This document shows, piece after piece, positions 34,835-47,900 of a stretch of DNA of 64,000 bases. This DNA comes from Petrolisthes cinctipes (taxonomy: Eukaryota; Arthropoda; Malacostraca; Decapoda; Porcellanidae). The DNA lies in the NCBI GenBank assembly GCA_033782935.1, contig JAWQEG010000169.1, forward strand, positions 806,001 through 870,000, read 5' to 3'. Positions within the stretch are counted from its first letter, which is position 1; each line of letters starts with the position of its first letter. A program made the position numbers and the translations under genes. Under the pieces are notes generated by a model, which ran no database searches, had not been told where the DNA came from, and worked only from the letters and a program-made list of their open reading frames with translations.

Positions 34835-35091
34835 AGAGTGTAACAGTGAATCTTGAGTTGAGGTCATTGTGAGGTGGCTACCCATACTACAGATGTCATT
34901 TTAGTCTTTCCAAGTACATCAGGAGATAGCTAAAGGTTTGTACTTCAATATCCTGTATCATTTATTTATGTAGCGTGAGTGGTTTAAAAAGCTATTAGCA
35001 GTCAAATGTGTTGTTTCATAGTGACCGCGAGTGGAGGAGAGAGGCCCGAGCGAGGGAGCTGCCACGATTGATAATGCCCTCGGCTAGGTGG
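34835..35091. mobile_element. TTAA-type MITE, truncated copy a
   Basis: Homologous to the right 250 bp of copy b ('acagatgtc', 'agtacatcaggagatagcta', 'ctattagcagtcaaatgtg', 'ggctaggtgg'). It ends at the TTAA (35092-35095) that also starts copy b, so the two stand head to tail sharing one TTAA. Confidence 0.7.
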
Positions 35092-35095
35092 TTAA

Positions 35096-35716
35096 TCCTT
35101 AAACCGCGGGTGACAACATAAGTCAACACCACCTACAAGTGTGAGTAACCATAGGCAACGACATAAGTCGACTGTGCAGTTTTTAAATTTATGCACCCTG
35201 TGACATGCTTGTTTATGCTCGCAACAGGTGTGTGTGCCTATGGAATCCCCCTAGTCACCCCAGCCACTAGCAGCCAGTTTAGGAAGAGCAGTGAGTGTGT
35301 GAGGATGTTTTATCAGCACTCCGTTTTGTGCTAATTACCATATATGTATGTAAAAACGACAGTAATATAATATTTCATATTGTTGTGGTGAAAAATGTGA
35401 TACTGACGTGTTTTATAATGCAATTAGAGTGTGAACACGTTCTGAGATATATAAATGCAGTGTAAAAGTGAATTTTTAGTTTGTTATTTTGAGCTTGCTT
35501 CCCATCATACAGATGTCCATTTAGTCTTCACAAGTACATCAGAAGACAGCTAAAAGTTTGTACTTCAATTGTTTCTACTTGTAAATTTTTATATATGTAG
35601 CATAAAAAGTTTACACGCTATTAGCCGTCAAATGTTTTGTTTACGTTGTGAGCGAGAGGCGAGAAAAGGGCCCAGGCGAGGGGTGGATACACTCGGGAAG
35701 GCCCCCGGTTAGCTGG
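35096..35716. mobile_element. TTAA-type MITE (piggyBac-like), copy b, 621 bp
   Basis: Bounded by TTAA at 35092-35095 and 35717-35720. Left end 'TCCTTAAACCGCGGG' and right end 'cccccggttagctgg' are short, poor inverted repeats. The body is about 80% similar, inverted, to copy c. TTAA duplication is the mark of piggyBac-superfamily transposition. Confidence 0.75.
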
Positions 35717-35978
35717 TTAAGTTCTTATAAACCATAGCTTCCAGATCACATTCACGTATTGATTAACCAATGTCCATGTTATCTAGTTTTTATTATGTAA
35801 CTTTAGCTGTATTTCCAATGTGTAACACTTTACAAATATTGACATAAAGTTGCATCTGCCATTTTTCTGATCATTATATAAGATAATTGGATAATTTTTC
35901 AGGGCACTTGAATCCTCTTCTGAGTTAATGACTTTTTAATTTAGCATCATCTACAAGTTCACAGAGGCTGCTATTTAA

Positions 35979-36606
35979 CCACTAGGCCGCGGGCATTATC
36001 TATCGTGGCATCTCGCTCTCCCGGGCCTCATACCCACACTTGCAATCCCTAGGTACACAACACATTTGACGGCTAATAGCTTGTAAACCACTCAGGCTAA
36101 ATGAATAAATTATATAGGATAATGAAGTAAAAACCTTTAGCTGTCTCCTGATGTAATTGTGATGACTAAAGTGACATCTGTAGGATTCGTAACCAGCTCA
36201 GACTGACATCAACTCAAAATTCACTTTTACACTATTTACATAGCTACTGAAAGTACATTTCCACACTCTAATTTCGTTGTAAAACATTTCAGAATCACAT
36301 TTTCCAACACAACGATATGAATTATAATGTCACTGTTGTTTTTACGTAAGTATATGGTAATTATAGGAAAAGAGGAGTGATTAGAATATGTTCTTACCGC
36401 CTCACTGTTCGAGTAACACTGACTGGTGGTGGTGGATGGCTGGGCTCTGGCAACTTCCTTAGCTCACTGCTCACTGTTGCCAGCCCGAAACTAGCTTGAT
36501 AGGGACCACGTAAATTTAAAAACTGTGCTGTCAAATGAATGCTACACCCACGGTGCTCCAGAATTGTTGCTAGTGTCGAAATTTTACTAAGGCAGCGAAT
36601 TAAGGG
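35979..36606. mobile_element. TTAA-type MITE (piggyBac-like), copy c, inverted, inside CR1
   Basis: TTAA borders at 35975-35978 and 36607-36610. Ends read 'CCACTAGGCCGCGGGC' and 'gcagcgaattaaggg'. Removing the element plus one TTAA rejoins the CR1 RT between 'DLDIGL' and 'NSSLCELV' in the same frame, which proves the boundaries. Inverted relative to copy b. Confidence 0.88.
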
Positions 36607-36879
36607 TTAAGCCAATATCTAAGTCATTTATATATATAATGAATAATAAGAGGCCAAGGACCGATCCATTGGGAATCATACTGGAGACTGAGGCCCAATC
36701 CAATTTTACTCAGTTTATAGCCTACTTGCTCTTTGCCGTGTTCCAGTAAGCCATGCCTTAATCCATTGTAGTATGTTGCCTCCGATACCATGAGCTTATA
36801 CAGTCCTAATTAGTCTTTCACGTGGAACTCTGTCAAAGGCCTTGCTAAAATCTAAGTACGGTATATCTTGTCGTAGAGT

Positions 36880-37140
36880 GATTTTGAGGGGCAGAGAAGA
36901 AGGGGAAGACCAAAGAGAAGATGACATGATATAGTGAGTGATTGTGTAAGAAAACGTGAAATAAATATGACTAAAGCAAAAGAACTGGAGCATGAATGGC
37001 ATGAGTGGAAGAGATTCAAAAGGGCGAGCGTACGTTACGGCTGGCAACCCAAATTTAGCTTCAAAATTCATGGAATGGCTCCATTCATCAAAGGTAACGT
37101 TGACGTTAGGCTAATGGGCGGTAACTTGACATCAGTGATC
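36880..37140 (+). mobile_element. LINE C-terminal fragment inserted in the CR1 LINE
   Basis: The plus strand reads a 'GREEGEDQREDDM'-like block, then 'DCVRKREINMTKAKELEHE' and 'HEWKRFKRA', typical of the tail of RTE/Jockey-type LINE proteins. No full domain. Confidence 0.5.
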
Positions 37141-38330
37141 TATCTTTCTTTTTAAATGTGGGAATTATGTTTACACGTTTCCACACAAATGAAACACGCC
37201 CAGTTTCTATGAATCGTGTAAAAATGTCAGCTGGTTAGCCGCAGATATCTGCCTTCCATTCTTTTATTAATATTCTGGCATAGACTTCGTCTGGGCCAGG
37301 AAATATATGTGCTTATATTCTATCAACACATACTTTCTGCTGAAAGTTCATTTGTCATTATTACCGCTGGAGACAGTTTGGGTTGAAGACATTTCTGCTA
37401 GATTTTCAGAGGTGAATAGGCTACTGTAGAAGAATATTTTATTGGTCCTACAATTTCCTTGGCCGTAATCTGGTATGTCAAGTAATTATTCTTAAGGTTT
37501 ACCATAAACTCTCTTTATCTCACAGTTGTCTTGGCCTTTCTGAATTTTCTCTGAATCCGTCTCTTGAAATCCTTAAACCGTTATCTTAATTGAGCTTCCA
37601 ATCATTTTAAGCGTTTATAAAACCTCTTTTATTGACCAATGAGTATCGTACTCGATTATTGAATCATCTGGGATGACTATAACTCTTCCTAAATTGTCTG
37701 TTTGGGATATACTGATACATCTGTTGTGCTCGGTGTAGTATCTCGGGAATGCGATTGTAACTGTGATCCACTTCTGAGGCATCACCTTGAGGCGGCACTT
37801 GATTTCTCCTACCTGACTGATCCTCCAGTAGCTCCTATTCCGCTGAGAGCATTACTCCAATGATCCACTCATTACATGTCTACAATGCTCCTCAGATGTT
37901 CCCTCAGTGCTTCGAAGTTTGCTAGACGAAATTTTAGTACAGTTTCTGGGTTTCATGTAATTCTTTCTCTACCATTAACCTGAATTGTTATTGTCTAATG
38001 GTTACTATTTACTAAAGTGTCACCTATCTTCAGACTGTATACCAAACTCTCTTGGTTTCTCAAAATAAGATCTAGTATGTTATCTCTTCTTGTTGCCTCT
38101 TGGATTAACTGATGGAGGAAATCATCCTGTATTATCTCTAGAAACTCAACTGACTAGTTATTTCAAGTATGACCCTTCCAATTAATATATCTAAAGTTGA
38201 AATCCCGTACCAAACAAACTATTTTATCTCGACGCTTTACTTACAGTATATCCTTCCACAACAGCCTAATGTTGTCCTTGCCCCAATTTAGAGAGATATA
38301 CATAATTCCAAAAATCATACTCTCTCTTAC

Positions 38331-38604
38331 CGGGGGGTGCTGATGGTGTAGCCACTGTAATGATTAGCACACTTGCCTCACAAGCGAAAGATTCCGGGTT
38401 AAATTCCCGAGTCAGTGGAATTGTTGGACAATTTTCCCTGCCCCCTATGTCCCTATGTTGACCTAGCAGTAAGTAGGTACCCGGCTGTAAGAGCAAGGAT
38501 AGCAAACCTTGTAGGCTGGGGGAAGATGTGTTGATGTAACAAGACTTGACTGCCTTAATGACCAACACCATGAGTCGATGGCATAAAGCCTTAAATCTTC
38601 TTTT
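38331..38604 (+). mobile_element. tRNA-derived SINE with 10-bp TSD
   Basis: Head is tRNA-like: 'gatggtgtagccactgta' (A-box region), an anticodon arm 'cttgcctcacaagcg' whose loop would read CAC (Val), and a B box 'gggttaaattcccg'. The body carries 'cctagcagtaagtaggtacc', a module common in arthropod SINEs. TCTCTCTTAC is duplicated at 38321-38330 and 38605-38614. Pol III transcription from the two boxes is expected for active copies. Confidence 0.88.
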
Positions 38605-38667
38605 TCTCTCTTACTGTCCCTGATATCTAGCCATAATGATTCGGTATCTTTCTCTGTCCTATTTCTG

Positions 38668-38695
38668 TTTTTTTTTTTTTTTTTTTTTTTTTTTA
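38668..38695. repeat. Poly-T tract
   Basis: 27 or more consecutive T, within the CR1 remnant. Confidence 0.9.
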
Positions 38696-38899
38696 ATCTC
38701 TAATGTATACTGCCACATCCCATCCCTTTATCTGTCTGCGATCAACACATATAATTTTATCCGCTAATTTAGAACTCGGTTTTGAAGTGTTTTTCACCGT
38801 AATTCATCCAGGTGTTACTAAGCGCTATGATGTCCAGTTTCTCAGCGAAGGCCCCTGCTAGTAATACAGCATACTCTAAAATTATTTTCTATGCGCATT

Positions 38900-39790
38900 T
38901 TGTTTTTGCTAACGTGACGACTAGTTTCCATTTACAAAATACTCTTAACTACTGAAATTAACAATAGTGTTGAACTATAAAACAAAGGTCATTTACACAT
39001 TACAAATAAACTCACTGACAAAATATATGTTTAATATACTGTATACTTATAATATCTGGTAATGTAAGAGGAATATCACATGGAATATAATTCATACAAC
39101 AATTTGTGCTCTAAATATTTTGTGATGTCTCTGCTACAATAGCCTATTCCTTTAATGTATGCTGTACTACCATGCTTCACTATATAATACATGTATATAC
39201 AGAGCTACCAACAGCTTTCCATATGACACTGTCTTGTATTTTTCATTCATCGACAATGGTTGAGGATTTTGGCATTTACTCTGACTAACTGCATTTCATT
39301 TTCTAGTCAGACAATTGTTAAGACAAAGTTTTACCACTATATCATTTAATCAATAAGCATCAACTTGCATCTTAGATAATACACGTAGACCAATGCCAGG
39401 CAATTTTACAAGTTGCAGGAATAACAATCTACTGTCTAAGAATAAATAAAAACAAGTAAGAATATGTAATTTTAGACTGCAAGTCATTTTATATTCATAC
39501 TGATACCAATAAATTACGTGGCCTTATTCTGCCCCCTTTATATTTTTTCCATAAAGAGAAATTAAAAAGTAAAGGTAGGTCTAACAAACCTGATTACAGG
39601 CCTCACTAGAGAAAATATTAAACTGAGAGAGGCCCAAAACCATGACAATTTTGTATCGAGACGCCTAGAGTCAATCAATATATTTGAAGGAGCACACAAT
39701 TCATAGCAAAGATAGATAAAAGTAGTGTTCTAGAGCTGATCAATTTTGTATATGATAAGATAAGAGTATAATAATGGATAAATCTTACAT
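38900..39790. other. AT-rich interval without features
   Basis: No coding signal, paired ends or tandem repeats were noticed. Confidence 0.5.
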
Positions 39791-39799
39791 TAGAGAGTT

Positions 39800-40400
39800 G
39801 GATAGAATAGAGGTGAGACTAAGTAACTTGAGGAGGGTTGCATGCAAACCTTAGCCCTGAGGGGGGGAGGCATATATTGAGAAATTTCAGAAGGGAAATG
39901 TCCACTACAATAATTACAGAAGAGATAGTGATGTGATTTTTCTGTGAAGAGGGATGCTGTAGTGAATCAGTAAGAGGCGGAAAGTTGACCATAACTTGGG
40001 CCTTTTGTGTCCGCCGTGTCCATGGAGCCATCCAATATGAGAGTGTAGGCCATACAGGGCAAATGAAGTCCATGTACTATACAGGGACAATAACTGCATA
40101 GAGCTAAAATATTCACAGCATCAGTGAAGCACACCTAACTTCTTTGAGGCAGTTATAATGAGAGATGTGATCTTTCCACGATAGATTGTGAGAAAAAAAT
40201 TAAAAACACATGGGATGGAGAGGAAAGATTACGTAGTGTGTCAATGGAGAGGCGAATATAATCATTTGGTCGATAAAAACAAGTTGAAAGTTGAAAGACC
40301 TTAGTTTTCGAAGCATTAACCACAAGGTTATCTCTGCCCCAGTGAAAAAGGAAGGGTAGTTCTGGAGTCAGGCATGTGACTGCATTATCAAGTGCTGTGG
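39800..40400 (-). mobile_element. Jockey-like LINE RT C-terminal part, decayed
   Basis: Minus strand from 40400 reads 'FHWGRDNLVVNASKTKVF' and 'QLSTCFYRPNDYIRLSI', then 'SQSIVERSHLSL', and after frame changes 'LTDSLQHPSS' and 'LLKFLNICLPPSG'. These are the RT thumb and the C-terminal block of decapod-type Jockey LINEs. Several frameshifts. It lies just downstream of the P450 stop. Confidence 0.7.
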
Positions 40401-40429
40401 ATTAATAATTGATTGGTATTAGGCGCCGC

Positions 40430-40575
40430 AATAGCGAGGTCATATAGCGCCAGTAGAAGGTGATAGAGAGGTGAGACAGCAAGCAGGAAGGAACTAGAAA
40501 GAAATGAGGGACAGTTGAAGAAATGAAAGGGAGTGGCTGGGATCGAGACGTCTACAACGACAGCTAGAGAGCGGC
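40430..40575 (-). repeat. SINE body, minus strand
   Basis: Contains 'gatagagaggtgagacagca', 'gaaatgagggacagttgaag' and 'aaatgaaagggagtggctgg' in the same order as the copies at 1.2-1.45 kb. Confidence 0.65.
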
Positions 40576-40744
40576 AAGAAAGGAAGTTGAGGGAAAGATG
40601 CAGAGGGAAGAATGGAATGAGGTAAGTTTGGAAGTTAAAGCTTTGTATCAGACCCTATGAAGACTTAAAACAGGATGGGGAAACTTGCTGCAATTACAAG
40701 GTATAGACTACAGTACAATATAGTGAGGCTGGAGTCGTAAGTGT

Positions 40745-43700
40745 TCAGCATCGCTCAGTGAGGTGGAATCTGAGAGGCTGTGAGGGTGCAGACACGAGGC
40801 GACTGATCATGTCCATGTCCTCATACTTGTAGTCAACTGAGAACCTCTGCATCACCTGTCCAGGGTAAAGACCACATTAGCCAATATCAAATATTACAAC
40901 CCTTTATCTTTTGAGTTTCAAGGTTTGTCCTCAGCTGAAAACAAATTGTCAGTAGTTCAAAATACATTCCGTTATGGGGTTGTTTTGGCTTAGGTAAATG
41001 AGTGCTGGAGGAAGGTGGGGGGAGACTGTAAGTCCCGTAAAGAGTCCGGTTGATAAAATGATCTCACTTTAAATCCAGGCCATGTAGTTCAGATATAGAG
41101 AAAGTGTGTGGCCAACCTGAGGGGTCGTAGGTTTGAACCTCACCTCAGACATACATAATTTTCTCATAACCCATGCTGCATGAAATGGATATTGTTTGCA
41201 ACGATGTTAGAAATACACTATCATTTTGGTGCCCCTTTGGATAAGGGCCAATCTCTTTACATTCTCCAACTTTCCTCCTTTTCTCTTGTGCCTGCTGTCC
41301 CTCCTCTCCGTCTCCTTCTCCTTGTAACTACAAAGTTATCTTGACCACCAATGTCTTTTATTTTTCTAGTTTACTTTATCTTTATTGGACTGAATTAAAT
41401 TGAAGGATTAAGGGGCCTAGGGTTTTGTAGTTGAATTAATTACTACAATTTCGCCCAAACTGTGATAGAGAACCGACTCCCACAGTTTACAGGGTCTCCC
41501 AATACCTTAGCCCCCATAATCCCAGCTCGACTGGGTCGCCACCATGAACTTAAAATATAAGAGAAGTAAAAAGTGAGGTCCCTGTCATTCACTTGCCGCC
41601 ATCACAGTATTGGCTAAGTTCCATTCATCCTTCAGTTTACTACCACCCACCACAGACATCACAACGATCCTGGTTCATTGTGTACATATTAGTGTGTTTA
41701 CATATTATATAGTAATGCCAGTATCTTGTGCTGCAATGTCAGTATCTCGGGCGGCATTTGGTTGCCCTGCAAGGTACAACAAGTCTAAAGACCGTACCCT
41801 TACATTTCATTAGTACGGTAAGTAAAATAACTATGTTTGGTAATCCATTCTGAAAAACATTTTCCTACCATTTACAAGCTGAGAATATATCATTCTTTTT
41901 ATCATTTGTCTACATATGATAATGAAAATTGTATTAACGAACTTACGGAGTACTAGATACTTGTACTGAATGACAGAGCTATTTTAATACTAAAAAGCCA
42001 CAGGAATGAATTAAGGGCCCCGGGGTGTGATGTTGTCAGAAAATCGGAGTTATAAGAGTCCTTCAATTATTGGCACGAAACACCACCTATATGGAAGAAG
42101 CTTGGTTCAGGACGTGGTCAGGAGGAATGAAGACTCCAGTTTTCATAATCAATCACAGGGTCCTAAATATAAAAAGGTATACCAAGGCACAGGTCTTTTT
42201 TTTTTTTTTCATATATCGCATTTTACTATACAGATTTCCGATAAGATAATTGTTGCAAATTCCGAATTTAGTAATTGCTATGTCACTTTTGAAAGCTGTT
42301 ATTAGGATATAGTTTTAGATTCAAGTACACAGCAATTCAATTTTCTAATTCTTAATAAGAATTTATGATGGTTTATCTTAGCCACACTAGTTCCCGATTT
42401 TCAATCACTGATTTATTTATTTTGTTTTTGCAGTGAGTTTAACTTGCCATGTAGCTCACGGACGACCCACTCACGATTACCGGATGTTGGTGTCGTTGGT
42501 GTCGCCTCCCATGTCCCAGCAGAAAAACCCTCTGTGACTCCACAACACAAGGCAGAAAGGTTAAGGTGTGCCAAGATGTATGCAGCGAGGGACTTGGACT
42601 TCTGGCGTTCAGTGATCTTCACAGTTAAAACCAGCTTTTCATCCGTTTCTGTTGCTGCTCGGCACTGTAGGCGACGCAGTGGGGAACGCTTTCATCCTAA
42701 TAACATCTGTGTAGTTAATAGGTCAGGTAGGGTCAGCCAAGCCATGTATATGGGTGTGTGTTGTATGGTGGAGTAGGGAAACTTGTTACTGTTGAGGGAA
42801 ACATGATTATATAAATAATCTCGAGACTTCTTTCCTACCAAGTGTGCGAACTCATGCAATTCTCAAACCTTTTCTAATTTATATGGTGTAGGATAGGTCC
42901 TCTATTCATACCAGTGCAATAGAAATGGTTTTCACATCACCCAGAAATCCATCTTTTCAATTGGCCTCGAAAGGGATGTGATATCAATACCATTGAATAT
43001 TTATGGGGCATTATGAAAAGTGAGTGGGAGGTTGAAGAGAAGACCAAAGTAAGCATAATCAGAAAATTCAATGAAGTCTGGTAAGGTATTAGACGGACAC
43101 CCAATATCTGTTCAAAGCTGGTGGACTCTATGCCCTCACGTCTGCAGCAGGTGAGGGACGCTGAGGGGGGATGAACAAAATACTAGGAAAGACACATGAA
43201 AGAAAAACAGCAGAGTTTTCTTGGTATTTGAGATTACGTAATAAGTTCCCTAAGGTAATAAACTAAATAATAGAACGTGACCTATTCTGCATTACACCTA
43301 ACTTATTTGCATACAGTGTGTTACAAACGCCAAAATAACATACGATTTATATATGTATCGTTCTGCATCACGTTATCTACTTTTTTTAATACCTGGATAA
43401 TATATTCTGATAAAAGAGATTATATATAATTATTTGTGATTTCGACCCCATCATTCATACTGCAAATTTCTGCAATTGTCACATGCAGTTATATTGGTTA
43501 ACTGTTATAACTAATCCTCATGACATGCACGAGTTTGCCATACATGCAACTGCCTTTTAATATCATACCAACAAAAAGAACGGCCATTGGTTACGGTTTC
43601 CTTAACTACATCCACAACTACTAACAACTCATTTCAGGCAAGCGACCATGGTGGGCGGGACTTGGAAAGACAACTGCTCTCACCCTCACACTTAGAGGGT

Positions 43701-44909
43701 GACTGGCTGGGGTCTGGGGAGAGTAAGCCAGCTGTCCTCTTCCTCTCCACCACCCTATGAAACCCTCTTATGCCCGGTTCACATTAGCCCGTGTGTACGG
43801 ATCCGACATCCATCAATGACGTCACGAGTAGGGCTACAGAGGAGATAAGCTCCGTCCCGTGTTATGGAGCCGTTTGTTTACAAGTACAACAACAAGATGG
43901 ACGCCAAGCAACTCAGAACATTATTATTCACGCCATACATGTACTTTGGCATAAAACATATTATCATACCTGATAACAGTACTATAGCTGGTGTTGATAT
44001 AACATAGGAATGGTGTAATGCACTGTCTGCTCCAATTCTCACATAGTTTTGTTTACAACTGGGCCGATGCGGTGGTGCCGTGCTTGCAGTACCCATGAAC
44101 AATATTTTCATCCTCATATAAATTGACGTGCCTTTAACAAATACAAGGTAATTATTAAAATATTTGAATAAATTTACACCTTTATTTGTGCACAAATACT
44201 TCAATTTCATATTTTCATGATATGATGAAAAGTCAACAACATTATACACGGACAACACGGCCGCCGTGCTTCCGTAAAAGATGACTTGAGTTCATCTTTG
44301 CTGGATCCGTTCAGGCTGTCTTGCCCGGGATGGTATAAGGCCCCGGTTCACATATACACGGCCGTTCATGACGTCATTGACGGATGTCGGATCAGTACAT
44401 ATGTGCTAATGTGAACCGGGCATTAGAATCACATACACTCTGATGAAGCGAAATTTCAGAAAAAATTAGACTCTAATGTGGGCGCGTATAAGGACCAAAC
44501 TTGTCACGCCTCCTCACGCTCCTTAGGCCTTTAACTCCGCCCCCTTAACCACGCGCCAGCCATTTAAATTTGGTACAATGGGGCAAATATTACGCAAGAT
44601 GATTTGTAGATAATGTAGGAACATTTTGACCTCAGTTTTAAAAAAGGTCATAGATAGACCCCAGGGACCCCTTCCAGGTGCCTGGTACCCCTTTAACATT
44701 CATATCAGGCTATACTTACTAAAGAGTCAAACCATGTTACACATGATCTTCATGCCAAGTTTCAATCGAGACTATACTTTACATGAGTGTGTGTGATGGA
44801 TATGTATAATTGGCCTTACATAGTTTTAAATAATGCAACTTTTTTTAATAAATGATACATAGTTTTTAAATATTTAAATAATGTCAGTTGTTAGAAATCA
44901 TATTGTATA

Positions 44910-44966
<57 letters not shown>

Positions 44967-47900
44967 GAAAGAGGATGATAATTCTTCTAATGGCGTTTGA
45001 ATCAGGCTAGAATCAGGAAATGCATGTTTCTCTCCACCAGTTCATGTGGAACAGACATTATAGTGAAGAGAGCATAGGTGTGCTTGAAAAGTGCTCTTGT
45101 GGTGTTTCAGATCAGCTTAAGCGGCAGGATAAAAAAAAAAAAAAAAAATGCAGTAATCCAATGCCAGCGTCTTATTCTCCAGAGCTGAGAAGCTTTGCTC
45201 TAACTTTAAATGTTTATTCCCCACGTGCATATCGTTATGAGCATAAAGTGTTCGAAACATGTTTACCAAACCCTAAAACAATTAAAAAGTGGTATCGCTG
45301 TGTAGATGGTAATCCGGGATTCATAGAGCCAGATTTTCAGCTTTACAGTTAAGGGGGTGCGGGAGTAGGGGACAGGGTTGGGGGGGTTGGGGGGTGCGGG
45401 AATAGGGGGACATGCTTGGGGTGGGTAGAAAGCCTGTCCCCTATTCCCGCACACCCCTAACCCCCCCCAAGCCTGTCCCCCTAATCCCGCACCCCTCAAG
45501 CCTATCCCCTCCCGCACCCCCCCCCCCCAAGCCTGTCCCCCTATTTCCGCACCCCCTTACGAGCTTCTGCTGCTGCTGGGGCTGTTAAAATTGCGTTGTG
45601 ATTATTTGTAATGGATGAAATAGTGATAAGACAGCAAGTGGAATGGGATGGAGAGAAATATCAGGGTTACATAGACATGGGTACCGAAACTGACGATGAT
45701 GATATTGCTCCAGTTGCAAAAGAGGCTCTTGTTTTCATGGTTGTATCAGACAATGCTAGCTGGAAGCTACCAGTGGGATATTTTCTGATGGCAAGACTTG
45801 GTGCTGACCAGTGTTTAACCAAACTTGATTCAGTAGGTGTAAAAATTATATTTCTAACTTGTGATGGAACTTCATATATAATTATGGTTAAGGAATTTTG
45901 ATGCAGCTTTGAATATGACACTATAGAATCCACATTTCCTCAGCCAGTGACAGGTAAATCCATTTGTGTGTTGCTAGATCCATGCCATATGCTTTAATTA
46001 AGCTATTGAGGAACTGTTTTGGAGATAAGAAATACTTTATCGCAGAGGGCGGTATATCTCATCTTAACATTCCTGTACCACCGGTTTACCTATGTGCAAT
46101 GTCTTTCTTGCATTTTGGGTGAGGCGTATAAGTTGGGAATGTTTGGGGCACTGGGTTGTCCTGGTTCAAAGGAAATGCTGTTCCGAAGGCGGATGAGTCC
46201 ACCTTTTTGGTGGACCAACGGCATCCTCCCTGAGAGGAGGTTTAGAGTTGAAGCCATAGTCGCAAGCCCGATCTTCCTCCAACTCTCTCCTCTCCCTTCC
46301 ATACGGGGCTTGGCGTGCGCTTCTCTTCCTCTTTCTATTCTTTCTTCATTTTCCCGTCAATCCTATGTTGTCTGGGCAGGGCTATGGGACTAGTTGATGG
46401 TGGCGGCTTCTTTGCCATCGTTACTGCCCCTCTAGTATAATTTGATTCTGTGTTATGCATCCAAAGTTCTAGTTTTATGGGTTTTCTCTGTCTGCTTTTT
46501 TTTTGTTTGCCTGAAACTTAGGTTTCCGGATGTGGAGTTGAACCCGGGTCCTAGGCGTCCTCCTCCTCGGTGCTGCAGAGTACTTTACTCGAATGTGCGT
46601 GGTCTATCTGGGAATTTTGCTGATTTGACTGTGGCGGCCCCACATTATGATGTGCTGTTATGCTCAGAGACCCTAGTCTCTGACAGGCGTCATCAGTTGG
46701 AATTTCGGATTCCTGGTTTTGGTCGACCTGTTCTGCTGTATTGTGGGGAGTTGCTGCAGTCTCGTGGGTTAGCCGCTTACGTTAGAGATGGTTTTGGTTG
46801 TTTTAGACAGAAAAAGTTTGATTGTGGTTGCTGTGAGATGATGGTTTTGAGAGTATATTGGAGACGGTTTAAATTTTATCTTTACAGCTTGTATCGGAAC
46901 CCAGATCTGGAGGATAGTATATATGACTGTTTGTTAACATCAATGGCTAGGGTCTAAGCGTAGGACAGTCGGTGCGTCATTTGTCTTTATGGGTGACATC
47001 AATGTGCACCATGAGGAATGGCTAGGGTCCTCAATAACGACTCGTCATGGTGTTGCTGCTTTGGATTTTTCATCAATAAAGGGTTCTCACTCAGCTGATC
47101 GGCGTGACGTCACGATGTAAACATCCGCCATGTTGGTAGACTGGCAGGGTTGCCATTTGGTATTTTTCATTACCAAATCAGGCCCAATTTAGTAATGAAA
47201 AATCTGTTTGGTAATATATAATTTGATTTGGTATTGGATCTGAAAGGTGAATTATCTTCTGTCTTGTAGATTAACTTACAGTACTACAAAACCTTCATCT
47301 ACACAACATAGGCTACTGCTATTTTTAAGTGGAGATATTACTCCTATACCGGTATATTAAATGTCTTGATATATATATATATATATAAAACTGTGAGTGT
47401 AAGAAATATATACATACAGTGTAATTATATATTACACTAAACGTACGATAACTCCATTTATCTAATAGAAACACAGGGTGTTCTCGGTATTTGCGCTATC
47501 ATAGTTTTGAAACCTACCAATCAAATCTCGTCTACACATTCATAAATATTGATCTGGTTAATGCAAATATTAATAGCATAACTGCATAAGATTTAAAAGA
47601 TGGTAAGAGGGTGCAGTTGTTGCGCGAGTAGCAGCCAATGCGATTGTACAGATCGTGAATATGTTACCCAGTCATAGCCTATGTGACTATTTGATATCAT
47701 CACCCAACCCTGAGTACAACTTCCAGTCCATGAAATGCCACAAAAGTTTAAAGGCACACTACTTTTTTACCATTGGTTGAGTTAAAGAAGTGATGGTATG
47801 ACAAACATCAAGACCAGCATCAACTTGGGTACCATGTGGACCTTCATCCAGTTAGTGTGAGAAGCACGGTATGTATTTATCCTTATTTCTCTGCATAATT

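Larger units (their letters stand above)
35721..38890 (-). mobile_element. CR1-like LINE, endonuclease and RT, decayed and interrupted
   Basis: Minus strand from about 38890 shows an APE endonuclease ('EKLDIIALSNTWMNYGEKHF', then 'DFNFRYINWKGHT', 'FLHQLIQEATRRDNILDLI'). The RT follows at 36880-35740 ('YLDFSKAFDRVPRERLI', 'HGIGG', 'LYINDLDIGL', 'LCELVDDAKL' in place of a YADD box). Frames are scattered with stops. It is broken by a TTAA MITE (35979-36606), a second LINE fragment (about 36880-37140) and a SINE (38331-38604). The pieces are in the right order for one insertion. Confidence 0.8.

Noticed and set aside
38331..38420. Possible functional tRNA-Val gene
   Set aside because: The A and B boxes are diverged, the acceptor stem does not close, and it is followed by a SINE body with flanking target duplications.
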